Of a stretch of DNA of 28,304 nt, positions 15,744 through 22,987 are shown piece by piece. How positions within the stretch are numbered: position 1 is the stretch's first letter; each line of letters begins with the position of its first letter. A program made the translations under genes and the position numbers. Below the pieces are notes generated by a model that made no database searches, was not told the DNA's origin, and worked only from the letters and a program-made list of their open reading frames with translations. Source of the stretch: ZC4RG29 sp964521255 (GTDB lineage: Bacteria > Bacteroidota > Bacteroidia > Cytophagales > Cyclobacteriaceae); NCBI GenBank assembly GCA_964521255.1, contig CAZFRM010000041.1:1-28304 (forward strand). The letters are read 5' to 3'.

Positions 15744-17057
15744 ATGAGTATAGAGGAAACAATTTCAAAGAAAATAAGTATCAGAGAATTTGGGCGACAC
15801 CTTGCTGCCTATTTTGACCTATATACCAAACCAGTAAATGTTTGGAGAAAAGTAATCAGCAACAGATCAACTAGCTATAACTTAGTTATACTCCATATTG
15901 TCTATTATACGTTCTTCGTTCTTCTTCTCATTCAAAAGTCATACAGTTTCTCTATTTTTTATGTAGCCTTAGAAATCGGGATAACAATTATACCTTTTTT
16001 GATATTTTTCCTTCCGTTTAAAATTTTCACATCACTTTTTAAGAAGAAATTAAAGTGGAATAGATTGTTCAGATTATTCATAATTATAAAGCTTCAATTT
16101 CTTCCCATATTGATTTTGATCATTCTATTTGCTCAGTGGAGTGACAACGAGGACCCATATATAATTGTTGAAAATTTGATCTGGATACTCTGGTTGGCAT
16201 TAATGTTCATTTTCCCAATACTCCTTTCTATCAAATTATGGCAAAAGGCACTTTGGATACTGAGTAATTACATTTGCTTTTTAGTATTCCTTATGATGGT
16301 AGGCATTGCCGTTAGTCAAATTAGTAACAGCGACTCCTTAATTGACAAAATATCAGTTGGCACTCCAAATTCTGAATACAACAATTCCTATTTAAAGAGA
16401 TCCCTCTCTGAAGTTATGATAGCAGACGACTATCTCATTTTACTTTTAAGAAAGCCAGAGGGTGAAATGACAAAACTAATAAGAACTCAATTTGTTAGCC
16501 ATCAACTATTAAAATCATTTAAAATAACTGACGCTAATCAAACGCGAAAAAGAATAAAGGACATTGATTCGCTAAAAAGAATTTCAGACACGACCAGACT
16601 TGGTAAGACATGGATCGATTCTTTGACATTTTATCCCAAAAATGAAGAGTTGACATTGAAAAAGTTGGATTCACTAAAACGCGAATTCGATCGACTATTT
16701 ACAAACGACTTAAAGTTAATGGCGTTGCTTAAGGACTCGGCTAAATTCCAAAGCAATAGAACCTACTTTAGTGCTTTTTACGACTACTTGGATAACTATC
16801 AAAGGATTTTCATTGACGAGGATATTTTGTCGAAGGTATTGTCAAAGCACGGTAATGAAGCAGAAATCATTAGCTTAGGAGATTACTATTACGTTTCCCT
16901 TGACAAGATTGACAGTACATTTTACATAGACAAAAAGAAAAATTATTTAGAATTAGAAACGCAATTGGAGGAGCGAGCTGACAAGGCAAACTTCATAGCA
17001 TCTATCATGCTGTTCCCATTGGACAAAATATCTGATTTGTTTGATTATGAAGAGTAG
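15744..17057 (+). CDS. Membrane protein of unknown function (cassette gene 2)
   Basis: 437 residues. A soluble N-terminus (~1-44; REFGRHLAAYFDLYTKP) precedes five hydrophobic helices at about 45-66, 70-98, 107-128, 139-163 and 168-190, reminiscent of Yip1-type membrane domains. The rest (~195-437) is a charged, helical domain (SLKRISDTTRLGKTW, LKKLDSLKREFDRLF) probably outside the membrane. No enzyme motif was found. It sits within an 18-of-19 inverted repeat pair (15699-15717 and 17062-17080) that marks both ends of its cassette. Codon use is AT-rich like the neighbouring cassette genes. Confidence 0.65.
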   Translation: MSIEETISKKISIREFGRHLAAYFDLYTKPVNVWRKVISNRSTSYNLVILHIVYYTFFVLLLIQKSYSFSIFYVALEIGITIIPFLIFFLPFKIFTSLFKKKLKWNRLFRLFIIIKLQFLPILILIILFAQWSDNEDPYIIVENLIWILWLALMFIFPILLSIKLWQKALWILSNYICFLVFLMMVGIAVSQISNSDSLIDKISVGTPNSEYNNSYLKRSLSEVMIADDYLILLLRKPEGEMTKLIRTQFVSHQLLKSFKITDANQTRKRIKDIDSLKRISDTTRLGKTWIDSLTFYPKNEELTLKKLDSLKREFDRLFTNDLKLMALLKDSAKFQSNRTYFSAFYDYLDNYQRIFIDEDILSKVLSKHGNEAEIISLGDYYYVSLDKIDSTFYIDKKKNYLELETQLEERADKANFIASIMLFPLDKISDLFDYEE

Positions 17058-17061
17058 CCCA

Positions 17062-17080
17062 AAAAAAAACTACCCACAAC
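17062..17080 (+). repeat. Right terminal repeat of cassette 2
   Basis: AAAAAAAACTACCCACAAC is the inverted complement of the left end at 15699-15717 (consensus GTTGTGGGTAnTTTTTTTT, 18 of 19). It lies 4 bp after the stop codon of the 437-aa gene. Confidence 0.65.
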
Positions 17081-17086
17081 ATATAA

Positions 17087-17163
17087 GGCTTAAACGAAGT
17101 CCCCGCGCGCAGAGAATTGGCCACGAAGCTCAGACGATCCTGCGCGGGACTTCGATGTAAGCC
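17087..17163. repeat. Long GC-rich hairpin after cassette 2
   Basis: The arm at 17087-17112 (starting GGCTTAAACGAAGTCCCCG) pairs with the arm at 17140-17163 (CTGCGCGGGACTTCGATGTA then AGCC), apart from a few bulged bases. The loop is 27 nt. Bulged, imperfect pairing is the form attC sites take. The GC-rich stem is exceptional in this AT-rich stretch. Confidence 0.65.
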
Positions 17164-17165
17164 GC

Positions 17166-17510
17166 TGTCATGCCTTCGGCAGATAAATTGAACTTTGGCT
17201 TCGGTAGTTTCCGGGTGTTTATCTATGGGGTTTTAATACGAAGAACAGGCCGCGTATTGTAATGAGATTAGAGGGATAAAGATTTTTAAATACGGAATAA
17301 CCATCTCCCCGGTGGCTAGGTATAATGATCAGAAGCTTTTCCGTTTTACTTTTACTATCATTATTCATTTTTTTAGCGTAGAGACAAAGTGATTATGTGC
17401 ATCGATGCTGTGCACATAAGGGATTTGCACCCTTTGGATAATCAATTTATATTCCCGTCTGGAATAGTAAACACGTCATACTGGGCGCACACAAAAGCTA
17501 TAATACATGT
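17166..17510. other. Noncoding stretch with tandem small hairpins
   Basis: About 345 bp between the cassette 2 hairpin and the hairpin before the acetyltransferase, with no supported gene. It holds a perfect 9-bp stem TTATGTGCA/TGCACATAA (17393-17401/17411-17419) and an adjoining 5-bp stem AAGGG/CCCTT (17418-17422/17430-17434). It may be a decayed or gene-less cassette. Confidence 0.45.
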
Positions 17511-17570
17511 GCTGTTGAGTAGGTAATTTCAAAGTGTGCAAGTAACTTACTCTACTCAGCAACGTTGGAC
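17511..17570. repeat. Hairpin and core motif before the acetyltransferase
   Basis: The arm GCTGTTGAGTAGGTAA (17511-17526) pairs with TTACTCTACTCAGC (17547-17560), and CGTTGGAC follows directly (17563-17570). This matches the order stem then GTT core seen at the other junctions, but is shorter. Confidence 0.5.
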
Positions 17571-17636
17571 AAAGAAGTGGTATCTAAACGCACACGCGAA
17601 GCCTTATTTATTGGCTGCCATGCTTCAACTCCCAAA

Positions 17637-18149
17637 ATGATAGAAATAAAAAAACATTCTGAGCTGACCAAAATAGTCAAAGACGAACTTGAGCAGATTA
17701 TTCAAAACGAGTTTGGACATATTCCAATTGTTCAAGAAACCAAATGGGCTATTCCTGATTGGACAATTATTCTTTATCGTGACAGTGAGATTGCCTCTTT
17801 TTACAACGTTGTCGAACGGATAATAACGATTGACAACAGATCGGAGCTTGTTGCTGGGATTAATAACGTCATAACGACAAATAAATTTAGGGGCAAAGGA
17901 CTTTCCACTTTGACATTGGAGACTACAAAAGACTTTATTTTTGAAGAACTGAAATCTAGCTTAGGCCTACTTTTGTGCGCTGACGATCTAACCCCATTTT
18001 ATGAACGATTAGACTGGTACAAAATAAATTGTCCTGTTTATTTCGAGCAACCAACGGGAACAAAATTATGGACTGCCAATACTATGTTGTTGACAAAAGA
18101 TCACAAATTGAAGCCCGAAAAAATCAATTTGAATGGGCTGCCTTGGTAA
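17637..18149 (+). CDS. GNAT-family N-acetyltransferase (cassette gene 3)
   Basis: 170 residues from ATG 17637. The GNAT acetyl-CoA site is visible as VITTNKFRGKGLSTLTLE, where the R/Q-x-x-G-x-G/A pyrophosphate loop is FRGKGLS. It is followed by LLLCADDLTPFYERLDWY, the usual C-terminal Y-x-x-x-W motif, and a conserved end NLNGLPW. The overall pattern resembles aminoglycoside 2'-acetyltransferase-like GNATs, but the substrate cannot be called. An in-frame TTG at 17565 would add 24 residues; it lies within the GTTGGAC cassette core and is less likely to be the start. As with many integron cassettes, the gene is a small acetyltransferase close to a palindromic junction. Confidence 0.78.
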   Translation: MIEIKKHSELTKIVKDELEQIIQNEFGHIPIVQETKWAIPDWTIILYRDSEIASFYNVVERIITIDNRSELVAGINNVITTNKFRGKGLSTLTLETTKDFIFEELKSSLGLLLCADDLTPFYERLDWYKINCPVYFEQPTGTKLWTANTMLLTKDHKLKPEKINLNGLPW

Positions 18150-18158
18150 GACGAAACG

Positions 18159-18604
18159 GCAGCCAACAAGGGGTTTGGCTATATGGCGGCTTAACAAATA
18201 TGTCCTGATCGATTTAACGTTACTCAGCTGCATATCCAACTGACGAATAAAGCCCAGCTATAAAATATATTTTCATCTTCATATCTTTACTCAGCTTCAG
18301 TCCAGGGCTTACGTAACACGGAATATCGCCACATCGCCAAGCCCTGACGATAGCGGCAAGCCATTTTTGGACAGTGTAATAAACCTGCTGAGGAGAAAGG
18401 AAAAACATTTTGCCCGCCCTTCTGTGTTTTAATTTTTCCCACCGAAAAAAAAAATTGAATTTCTGCCAGGTTTATCCTGATAATTACACTATGAAACATA
18501 GTTTGTTAAGCCTAAAAAGTGAGACATTAAATTATCTTTCGTATCATTACAATTTCGGTTACGAAAACCCGCAGCCGTCATAAATACATAACGTTATGGG
18601 CAAG
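18159..18604. repeat. Split attC-like junction between cassettes 3 and 4
   Basis: The left part carries GCAGCCAAC (18159-18167) and an arm TATATGGCGGCTT (18180-18192). The right part carries GCAGCCGTCATAAATA (18571-18586) and GTTATGGGCAAG (18593-18604). The two arms pair loosely. The right part (18574-18603) is nearly the same as 15681-15709 at the first junction: both start GCCGTCATAAA, have CATAA next and end CGTTRTGGGYAA. A 0.3-kb segment with its own inverted ends separates the halves. Confidence 0.5.
18188..18512. mobile_element. 325-bp segment with 15-bp inverted ends inside a junction
   Basis: Left end GGCTTAACAAATATG (18188-18202) and right end CATAGTTTGTTAAGCC (18497-18512) are inverted complements except for one extra base. 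The ends contain GCTTAAC and GTTAAGC, which fit the strict integron cores RYYYAAC and GTTRRRY. Inside is an 8-bp inverted pair CAGGGCTT/AAGCCCTG (18303-18310/18339-18346). No convincing protein is encoded. It could be a MITE-like insertion or an oversized attC-type structure; no target-site duplication is obvious. Confidence 0.4.
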
Positions 18605-18756
18605 TTTAAACAACACAGCAGACAGACAAAAAAATTTTAACTTTGACACTGCTTGACAATTATTCACGACTAAAAATAAAAGGGTAGACCAGATACCACT
18701 AAAAAAACGGCGACACCGAAAAACCAAATGAGTAGGAAATTTTAAAATAAATAGAA

Positions 18757-19434
18757 ATGAAAAAGAATTTAGCAGAATTTATCGGGACATTTTGGCTCGT
18801 TTTAGGAGGTTGCGGAAGTGCAATGCTAGCCTCTGGTTTTCCAAATGTAGGCATCGGACTTTTAGGCGTTTCATTTGCATTTGGTTTAACTGTTTTGACG
18901 ATTGCTTATTCGTTTGGACACATTTCAGGTGCTCATTTAAATCCAGCAGTAACTATTGGACTATGGATGGGAGGTAGAATTGGTTCAAAAGAAATTTTGC
19001 CTTACATAGTTTCACAAGTAGCTGGTGGAATAGCAGCTGCGGCTGTATTATACATTATTGTTACAGGAAACGGGAGCCCAATTGGAGACTTTGCAGCCAA
19101 CGGATATGGTGAACACTCCCCTGGAAAGTATAGCATGCTTGCCGCTCTAACAACTGAATTTATAATGACATTTATGTTTTTACTTGTGATTCTTGGAGCA
19201 ACGGACGAGAAAGCACCAAAGGGATTTGCCGGCATTGCAATTGGACTTGCGTTAACACTTATACACTTAATAAGTATCCCTGTGACAAATACCTCAGTTA
19301 ATCCAGCCAGAAGTATCAGTCAAGCAATATTTGTTGGCGACTGGGCACTTTCTCAACTTTGGCTATTCATTTTATTTCCTGTTGCTGGTGCTGCACTAGC
19401 GGGACTGGTGTACAAATATTTTAGATCGGAATAA
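18757..19434 (+). CDS. aqpZ: Aquaporin Z-type water channel (cassette gene 4)
   Basis: 225 residues with six transmembrane helices and the two half-helix NPA signatures at 62-64 (HLNPAVTIG) and 182-184 (SVNPARS). The selectivity-filter residues F42, H170, T179 and R185 match the water-selective AqpZ pattern rather than glycerol facilitators. It allows rapid water flux across the inner membrane in osmotic stress. The gene lies 153 bp after the GTTATGGGCAAG junction motif at 18593. A right-hand cassette end is not seen, so the array may have been truncated between this gene and the convergent glycosidase gene at 19536. Confidence 0.92.
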   Translation: MKKNLAEFIGTFWLVLGGCGSAMLASGFPNVGIGLLGVSFAFGLTVLTIAYSFGHISGAHLNPAVTIGLWMGGRIGSKEILPYIVSQVAGGIAAAAVLYIIVTGNGSPIGDFAANGYGEHSPGKYSMLAALTTEFIMTFMFLLVILGATDEKAPKGFAGIAIGLALTLIHLISIPVTNTSVNPARSISQAIFVGDWALSQLWLFILFPVAGAALAGLVYKYFRSE

Positions 19435-19499
19435 GTAAGGAAGTTTTGGTTTCCTGGAATATCCCGGTACAAAATCTGCATTCAGGCGCGCAGACCATT

Positions 19500-19515
19500 T
19501 ACCATCACTATGGTA
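19500..19515. terminator. Possible small stem-loop between convergent genes
   Basis: TACCAT-CACT-ATGGTA (19500-19515) followed by TTTAT lies between the convergent aquaporin and glycosidase-like genes. The stem is only 6 bp, so a terminator role is tentative. Confidence 0.3.
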
Positions 19516-19535
19516 TTTATAGTTGGTAATTTCCC

Positions 19536-21665
19536 TCAAGGCATTTTCTGAAGCCCTTCCCATCTAACATTCCATTTGTCATCTTTAGGAAATCCTGGAT
19601 TAGGTTCAGTTGATCCATCCCATCCTGCGGCCATCATGGCAACTGCGGTAAGTATTCCGCCGTTTCCAGGTAAGTAGAGTCGGAGTCGCTTATCCTGGTA
19701 GTTATGTCCGTTGATGAGGTAAGTATTTTTTTGTACTTCCATAAGCAATGCATCAATTGCTTTGTCAGGTTTATTTAATCTTGCGGCAGTCATGGCAAGC
19801 ATGGGATAATCCCACCCCCAGGTAGATTCCCAATTCCATTTGTTCATGATCTCATCAAAAGTATTTGCCATGATGGAGGTATCCATGTGTTGCGTTAAAG
19901 GTAAAACACCAAGAGCTCCCGTCACAACGGGATGATCTCTTCGATACTGATCATCGGTATATGCCTCTAACGTTCCGGCTGTAGGAAGATAGAGGTTATC
20001 TTTTATGACGTAAGGTGCAAGCTGGTCAATTACTTTTTGCCATTCTTCATTAACAGGTAAACCTGATCGTTGTCGCCATTGTTGAGCAACTGATAAGGCA
20101 TATCGCCAGTATGCCAATTCAAAGGGAGGATCGTTGGTTTCTGTAGCATGAAAAATTTCCTGTGCAGGGATGAGTGGTGAACAAAGATGATAATGTTTGT
20201 CGGCTTCGCTGTACTGAGCAAACGAAGCCATAAATTCAGCGGTTTCAAAAACAACATTTTTGTATTTCTGTAAGGCAAGTTCAGGTTTCTGCCGGTACAG
20301 CAACTCCGCATAATAAATAGGGTGTGGTTGCTGCCAGATCAAAAATACCCCAATACTGGAAGGACTTTCATTACCATAAGGATCCGTCATCTTTTGCCAG
20401 CGAGCTCCTTTATAACCTTGCCACTGTGCAGTTTGTTTTGCCTTATCCAGTACATCATTGTACCAGTTCATGCTTTTCTCTAACAGATCAATTCTGTTCC
20501 ATAAGGCAAATTGCACCTCATGCCACCAATGCATTTCGAGATGGTACTTCCCATACCAGCTATTGAAGGTGAGCCCTGTTTCCTGAGGGGGAAGGGTGCC
20601 GGCACATTGTATTCTTGTCAGGTACTGCGAGAGCACCACTCTTCGTTCAAGTTCTTTTGCACGTGGATCAGTGCATTGAGAGAAGTCAACAACGCCACCT
20701 TCTCTCCAGAATTTCTCCCACATATCCACACTGCTCTTCTCTGTGGAAGCGAAATCTTTAGCGCCACCGTAATTTTCTTTCTGAAACAAAACGCTCAGTT
20801 CAAAGGAAGACTTATCTTTTGAAGGAACAAGTTGAAATTGATGAGGAGCCTGGTTGGTAAAATATCCGCCGCTGGATTTTATCTGTACATAATATTTTGT
20901 TGTGTCCAGTATCCGTGACAAAGTAATGTCATTCGTTTGATTAACAATTAATGTCTGATGCTTGTCAGGCTGATCAAAATCATATCCTGGACAAACATGG
21001 CATTCTTTGCCATAGGGAAAGTTGAACACAATATTCAACCTTTCTTTTTCAATAAGGGGAGAAGTAATTCGCGTGGCAATGGCATCCTGATCAGGATGTG
21101 CATACAATTCTACTTTTACGGGATTGCCTTCAATTGTATAGTTACTCTCAATCTTTCCCGTCCACAGATCAAGTTTTTGATTTATGTTTTGCAGGTCGGA
21201 TAATTTTACGGAATCTCCATTTTCTTTTAATAATACAAGGCCAATTAGTCCGAGGTGAAGGCGATGGGGATTAGCGCGCAGCCATTCTGTTGCTCTACCT
21301 GCCTTCCCATCTTTTTGCTGAATTGCATAAGGCACTTGCTTACCGTTACACGATTCGTATGTTTTTGCTACATCGTTAAGGGTGTACTTTTCTTTTGCAG
21401 GAATGCTATGCCAGCCCCATTGTGATTGTGTGCCGAGGGAAATTCCATTTTCGTATTCCTTGTAGAAAGTTTGAAGCCCGGAAACATCAACGGTAAAGGC
21501 AAACTCACCATTACCTACGGAGAGCGACCCTAATGTATCGGGTGCAGTAAGTTGAACGTTGTGCCGGCTGACTAACGCGTACCGATCAATTGGCGTGTCT
21601 TTTTTATTCTCTTTGCAACTTATGATGAGCAATGAGATACAAGAAATGAGGAGAAGTCTCTGCAT
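19536..21665 (-). CDS. Lipoprotein of the six-hairpin glycosidase type
   Basis: 709 residues. The N-terminus MQRLLLISCISLLIISC ends in a lipobox with Cys17, so it is probably anchored to a membrane. Residues ~30-300 are a beta-sandwich-like N-terminal domain. From ~340 the sequence is an (alpha/alpha)6-barrel with LPPQETGLTFNSWYGKYHLE, MHWWHEVQFALWNR and WQGYKGARWQKMTDPYGNES, then GVFLIWQQPHPIYYAELLYR. Acidic residues in HLEMHWWHE and TDPYGNES are candidate catalytic or binding residues. The pattern resembles GH65/GH95-related proteins of Bacteroidota, but I cannot assign a CAZy family. Likely role: hydrolysis of an alpha-linked sugar at the cell envelope. It is divergent from the TPR gene, with a shared AT-rich intergenic region. 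Confidence 0.7.
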   Translation of the reverse strand: MQRLLLISCISLLIISCKENKKDTPIDRYALVSRHNVQLTAPDTLGSLSVGNGEFAFTVDVSGLQTFYKEYENGISLGTQSQWGWHSIPAKEKYTLNDVAKTYESCNGKQVPYAIQQKDGKAGRATEWLRANPHRLHLGLIGLVLLKENGDSVKLSDLQNINQKLDLWTGKIESNYTIEGNPVKVELYAHPDQDAIATRITSPLIEKERLNIVFNFPYGKECHVCPGYDFDQPDKHQTLIVNQTNDITLSRILDTTKYYVQIKSSGGYFTNQAPHQFQLVPSKDKSSFELSVLFQKENYGGAKDFASTEKSSVDMWEKFWREGGVVDFSQCTDPRAKELERRVVLSQYLTRIQCAGTLPPQETGLTFNSWYGKYHLEMHWWHEVQFALWNRIDLLEKSMNWYNDVLDKAKQTAQWQGYKGARWQKMTDPYGNESPSSIGVFLIWQQPHPIYYAELLYRQKPELALQKYKNVVFETAEFMASFAQYSEADKHYHLCSPLIPAQEIFHATETNDPPFELAYWRYALSVAQQWRQRSGLPVNEEWQKVIDQLAPYVIKDNLYLPTAGTLEAYTDDQYRRDHPVVTGALGVLPLTQHMDTSIMANTFDEIMNKWNWESTWGWDYPMLAMTAARLNKPDKAIDALLMEVQKNTYLINGHNYQDKRLRLYLPGNGGILTAVAMMAAGWDGSTEPNPGFPKDDKWNVRWEGLQKMP

Positions 21666-21670
21666 GGAGA

Positions 21671-21727
21671 GTTAATGGTTAATCGTTAAAAGTTAAAAGC
21701 TAAATGTATTAACTATTAACCATTAAC
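21671..21727. promoter_or_regulatory. 13-bp perfect inverted repeat in a divergent intergenic region
   Basis: GTTAATGGTTAAT (21671-21683) and ATTAACCATTAAC (21715-21727) are exact inverted complements 31 bp apart, between the starts of the glycosidase lipoprotein (minus) and the TPR gene (plus). It is either a paired operator or another copy of the GTTA-rich repeat family. Confidence 0.45.
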
Positions 21728-21748
21728 GGATAACTAACAACTAATCCC

Positions 21749-21757
21749 TACCTTTGC
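21749..21757 (+). promoter_or_regulatory. -7 element TACCTTTGC immediately before the TPR gene
   Basis: TACCTTTG matches TAnnTTTG and ends 4 bp before ATG 21761, so transcription would begin at or near the start codon. A -33 TTG is not evident. Confidence 0.5.
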
Positions 21758-21760
21758 ATC

Positions 21761-22357
21761 ATGGCAAAAGTGATCAAGTTTCCTGAAGCGGTACCTGAGA
21801 AGTTTGGCTTACAGCGTGCGAAGAAAATCAAGAAAGAAAAGCTTGAGAAGCACGGTCAGTTGAATTTATTTACGGGGGGAAAGGTGGTGAGGCTTAACCG
21901 GCTTTCAACCTTTGAGGAGGCCCTCATGTGCGATGAGCATGGCGATCAGGATGCTGCTATTTCACTTTACGTAAAAGCAATTGAACAAAATGATTCGCAG
22001 GCCGATGCCTATTGCAACCTGGGAATTCTCCAGTTTATAAAAGCCGAATACCCCAGGGCAATTAACAGCTTTACAAATTGCCTCAAGCTTGAGCCCCGCC
22101 ATTTTGAAGCACATTATAACCTGGCAAATCTTTACGCTGAAGTTGGTGATCTTGAGCTGGCAAAATTTCATTATCAGATATCAATTGAAATAGAACCAAC
22201 ATTCCCTAATAGTTACTTCAATCTCGGTCTTACACTTGCCATGAGCAAGGATTACAATGAAGCTGTTCGGGTACTTTATCAATACCGTGAACTTACTTCC
22301 GGTGAAGACCATAAACAGCTTGATGATCTGATCTTTACCTTACAAAAAACAATTTAG
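21761..22357 (+). CDS. TPR-repeat protein
   Basis: 198 residues with a basic N-terminal tail (residues 1-45, KIKKEKLEKHG) and four tetratricopeptide repeats at about 49-78, 80-113, 114-147 and 148-178 (for example AYCNLGILQFIKAEYPRAI and AHYNLANLYAEVGDLELAK). There is no signal peptide, so it is likely a cytosolic scaffold. Its TAG stop overlaps the TAA stop of the convergent HEAT-like gene. The partner is unknown. Confidence 0.85.
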   Translation: MAKVIKFPEAVPEKFGLQRAKKIKKEKLEKHGQLNLFTGGKVVRLNRLSTFEEALMCDEHGDQDAAISLYVKAIEQNDSQADAYCNLGILQFIKAEYPRAINSFTNCLKLEPRHFEAHYNLANLYAEVGDLELAKFHYQISIEIEPTFPNSYFNLGLTLAMSKDYNEAVRVLYQYRELTSGEDHKQLDDLIFTLQKTI

Positions 22358-22881
22358 CTTCCACCAATTTTTTCCAACATTTTTAAAACCTTCCTGGCCC
22401 TGGAAACAAATCCCGGTGTTCCAAATGGAAGTTGATCTTCTATAGCAATTTTGAGTTCCTGTTTGATCCCGGGCGAATCCTTTGCAAGATTTCCAAGCAC
22501 TGTCATTGAGAATGCTTTCACCGCGACCGTTTCTTTCTTATTCGTTAAGAATTCAAAACACAAGTTCATTACTTTTCCATGATACCGTTTTGGTATAGCA
22601 ATGAATTGTAACAAGCGAACCGTATTACGCCTGACGGCCACATGTGTATCAGGCTTGTCAAGGAAGTCGAGGATTCTCTTGAGATGAGGGTCGATTAGCT
22701 GAGGATGGCGTTGAACGCAATAGCTGAGGGGCCATGCTGCTCTTTGCGTTATTCTATAGGGAACTGAAAGGTAAATGTTCACTAATCGCTTGAATCTTTC
22801 TTTATTAACTCCAACGTAATCAATGATTTGTAATGTTTGCGATTTCGAGTGCTCTTTTGCCAGTGATTTTTCTATATCCAT
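22354..22881 (-). CDS. HEAT/ARM-like repeat protein
   Basis: 175 residues, all helical, with repeated pairs of helices of HEAT/ARM type (RAAWPLSYCVQRHPQLIDP, VRRNTVRLLQFIAIPKRY, VAVKAFSMTVLGNLAKDSP). No catalytic motif or signal peptide is visible. Such short HEAT-like proteins are common in Bacteroidota and have no assigned function. It converges on the TPR gene with a 4-bp overlap of the two stop regions, leaving no room for a dedicated terminator. Confidence 0.75.
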   Translation of the reverse strand: MDIEKSLAKEHSKSQTLQIIDYVGVNKERFKRLVNIYLSVPYRITQRAAWPLSYCVQRHPQLIDPHLKRILDFLDKPDTHVAVRRNTVRLLQFIAIPKRYHGKVMNLCFEFLTNKKETVAVKAFSMTVLGNLAKDSPGIKQELKIAIEDQLPFGTPGFVSRARKVLKMLEKIGGS

Positions 22882-22958
22882 TTAAAGGAAATATTGATGG
22901 GTTATCGTAGCCTAATGCATATAAATCATTGAACCTAAGTTGATTCTTTTCCCTCACT

Positions 22959-22966
22959 TAACTTTG
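22959..22966 (+). promoter_or_regulatory. -7 element TAACTTTG before a small ORF
   Basis: TAACTTTG fits TAnnTTTG exactly and lies 21 bp before ATG 22988. A TTG at 22940-22942 is 16 bp upstream, slightly short of the usual spacing. Confidence 0.45.
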
Positions 22967-22987
22967 TTTCTGTATTAAAACAAGTGT

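Larger units (their letters stand above)
14280..19434 (+). mobile_element. Array of four gene cassettes separated by attC-like palindromes, no integrase
   Basis: Four unrelated genes, all on the plus strand and AT-rich compared with the flanks, are spaced by imperfect palindromes of ~50-135 nt. Left ends share GTTRNnnGCAA-like words: 14280 GTTGGCAGCAA, 15699 GTTGTGGGTAA, 17564 GTTGGACAAAG and 18593 GTTATGGGCAA. The first two genes end in the inverted complement of their own left end (15573-15581 and 17071-17080). The third matches only over GTTGG, and the fourth has no recognised right end. This is the arrangement expected of integron cassettes or CALIN-type arrays. The integrase is absent from the window and most ends do not fit the strict GTTRRRY core, so the element class is inferred. 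Confidence 0.55.

Noticed and set aside
18220..18499. Minus-strand ORFs of 62 and 70 residues inside the nested element
   Set aside because: They overlap in different frames, have no recognisable domain, and contain the inverted-repeat sequence. They are more likely by-products of repeat structure.
15564..18604. CRISPR array
   Set aside because: The repeats are few, kilobases apart, palindromic and separated by genes, not by uniform short spacers.
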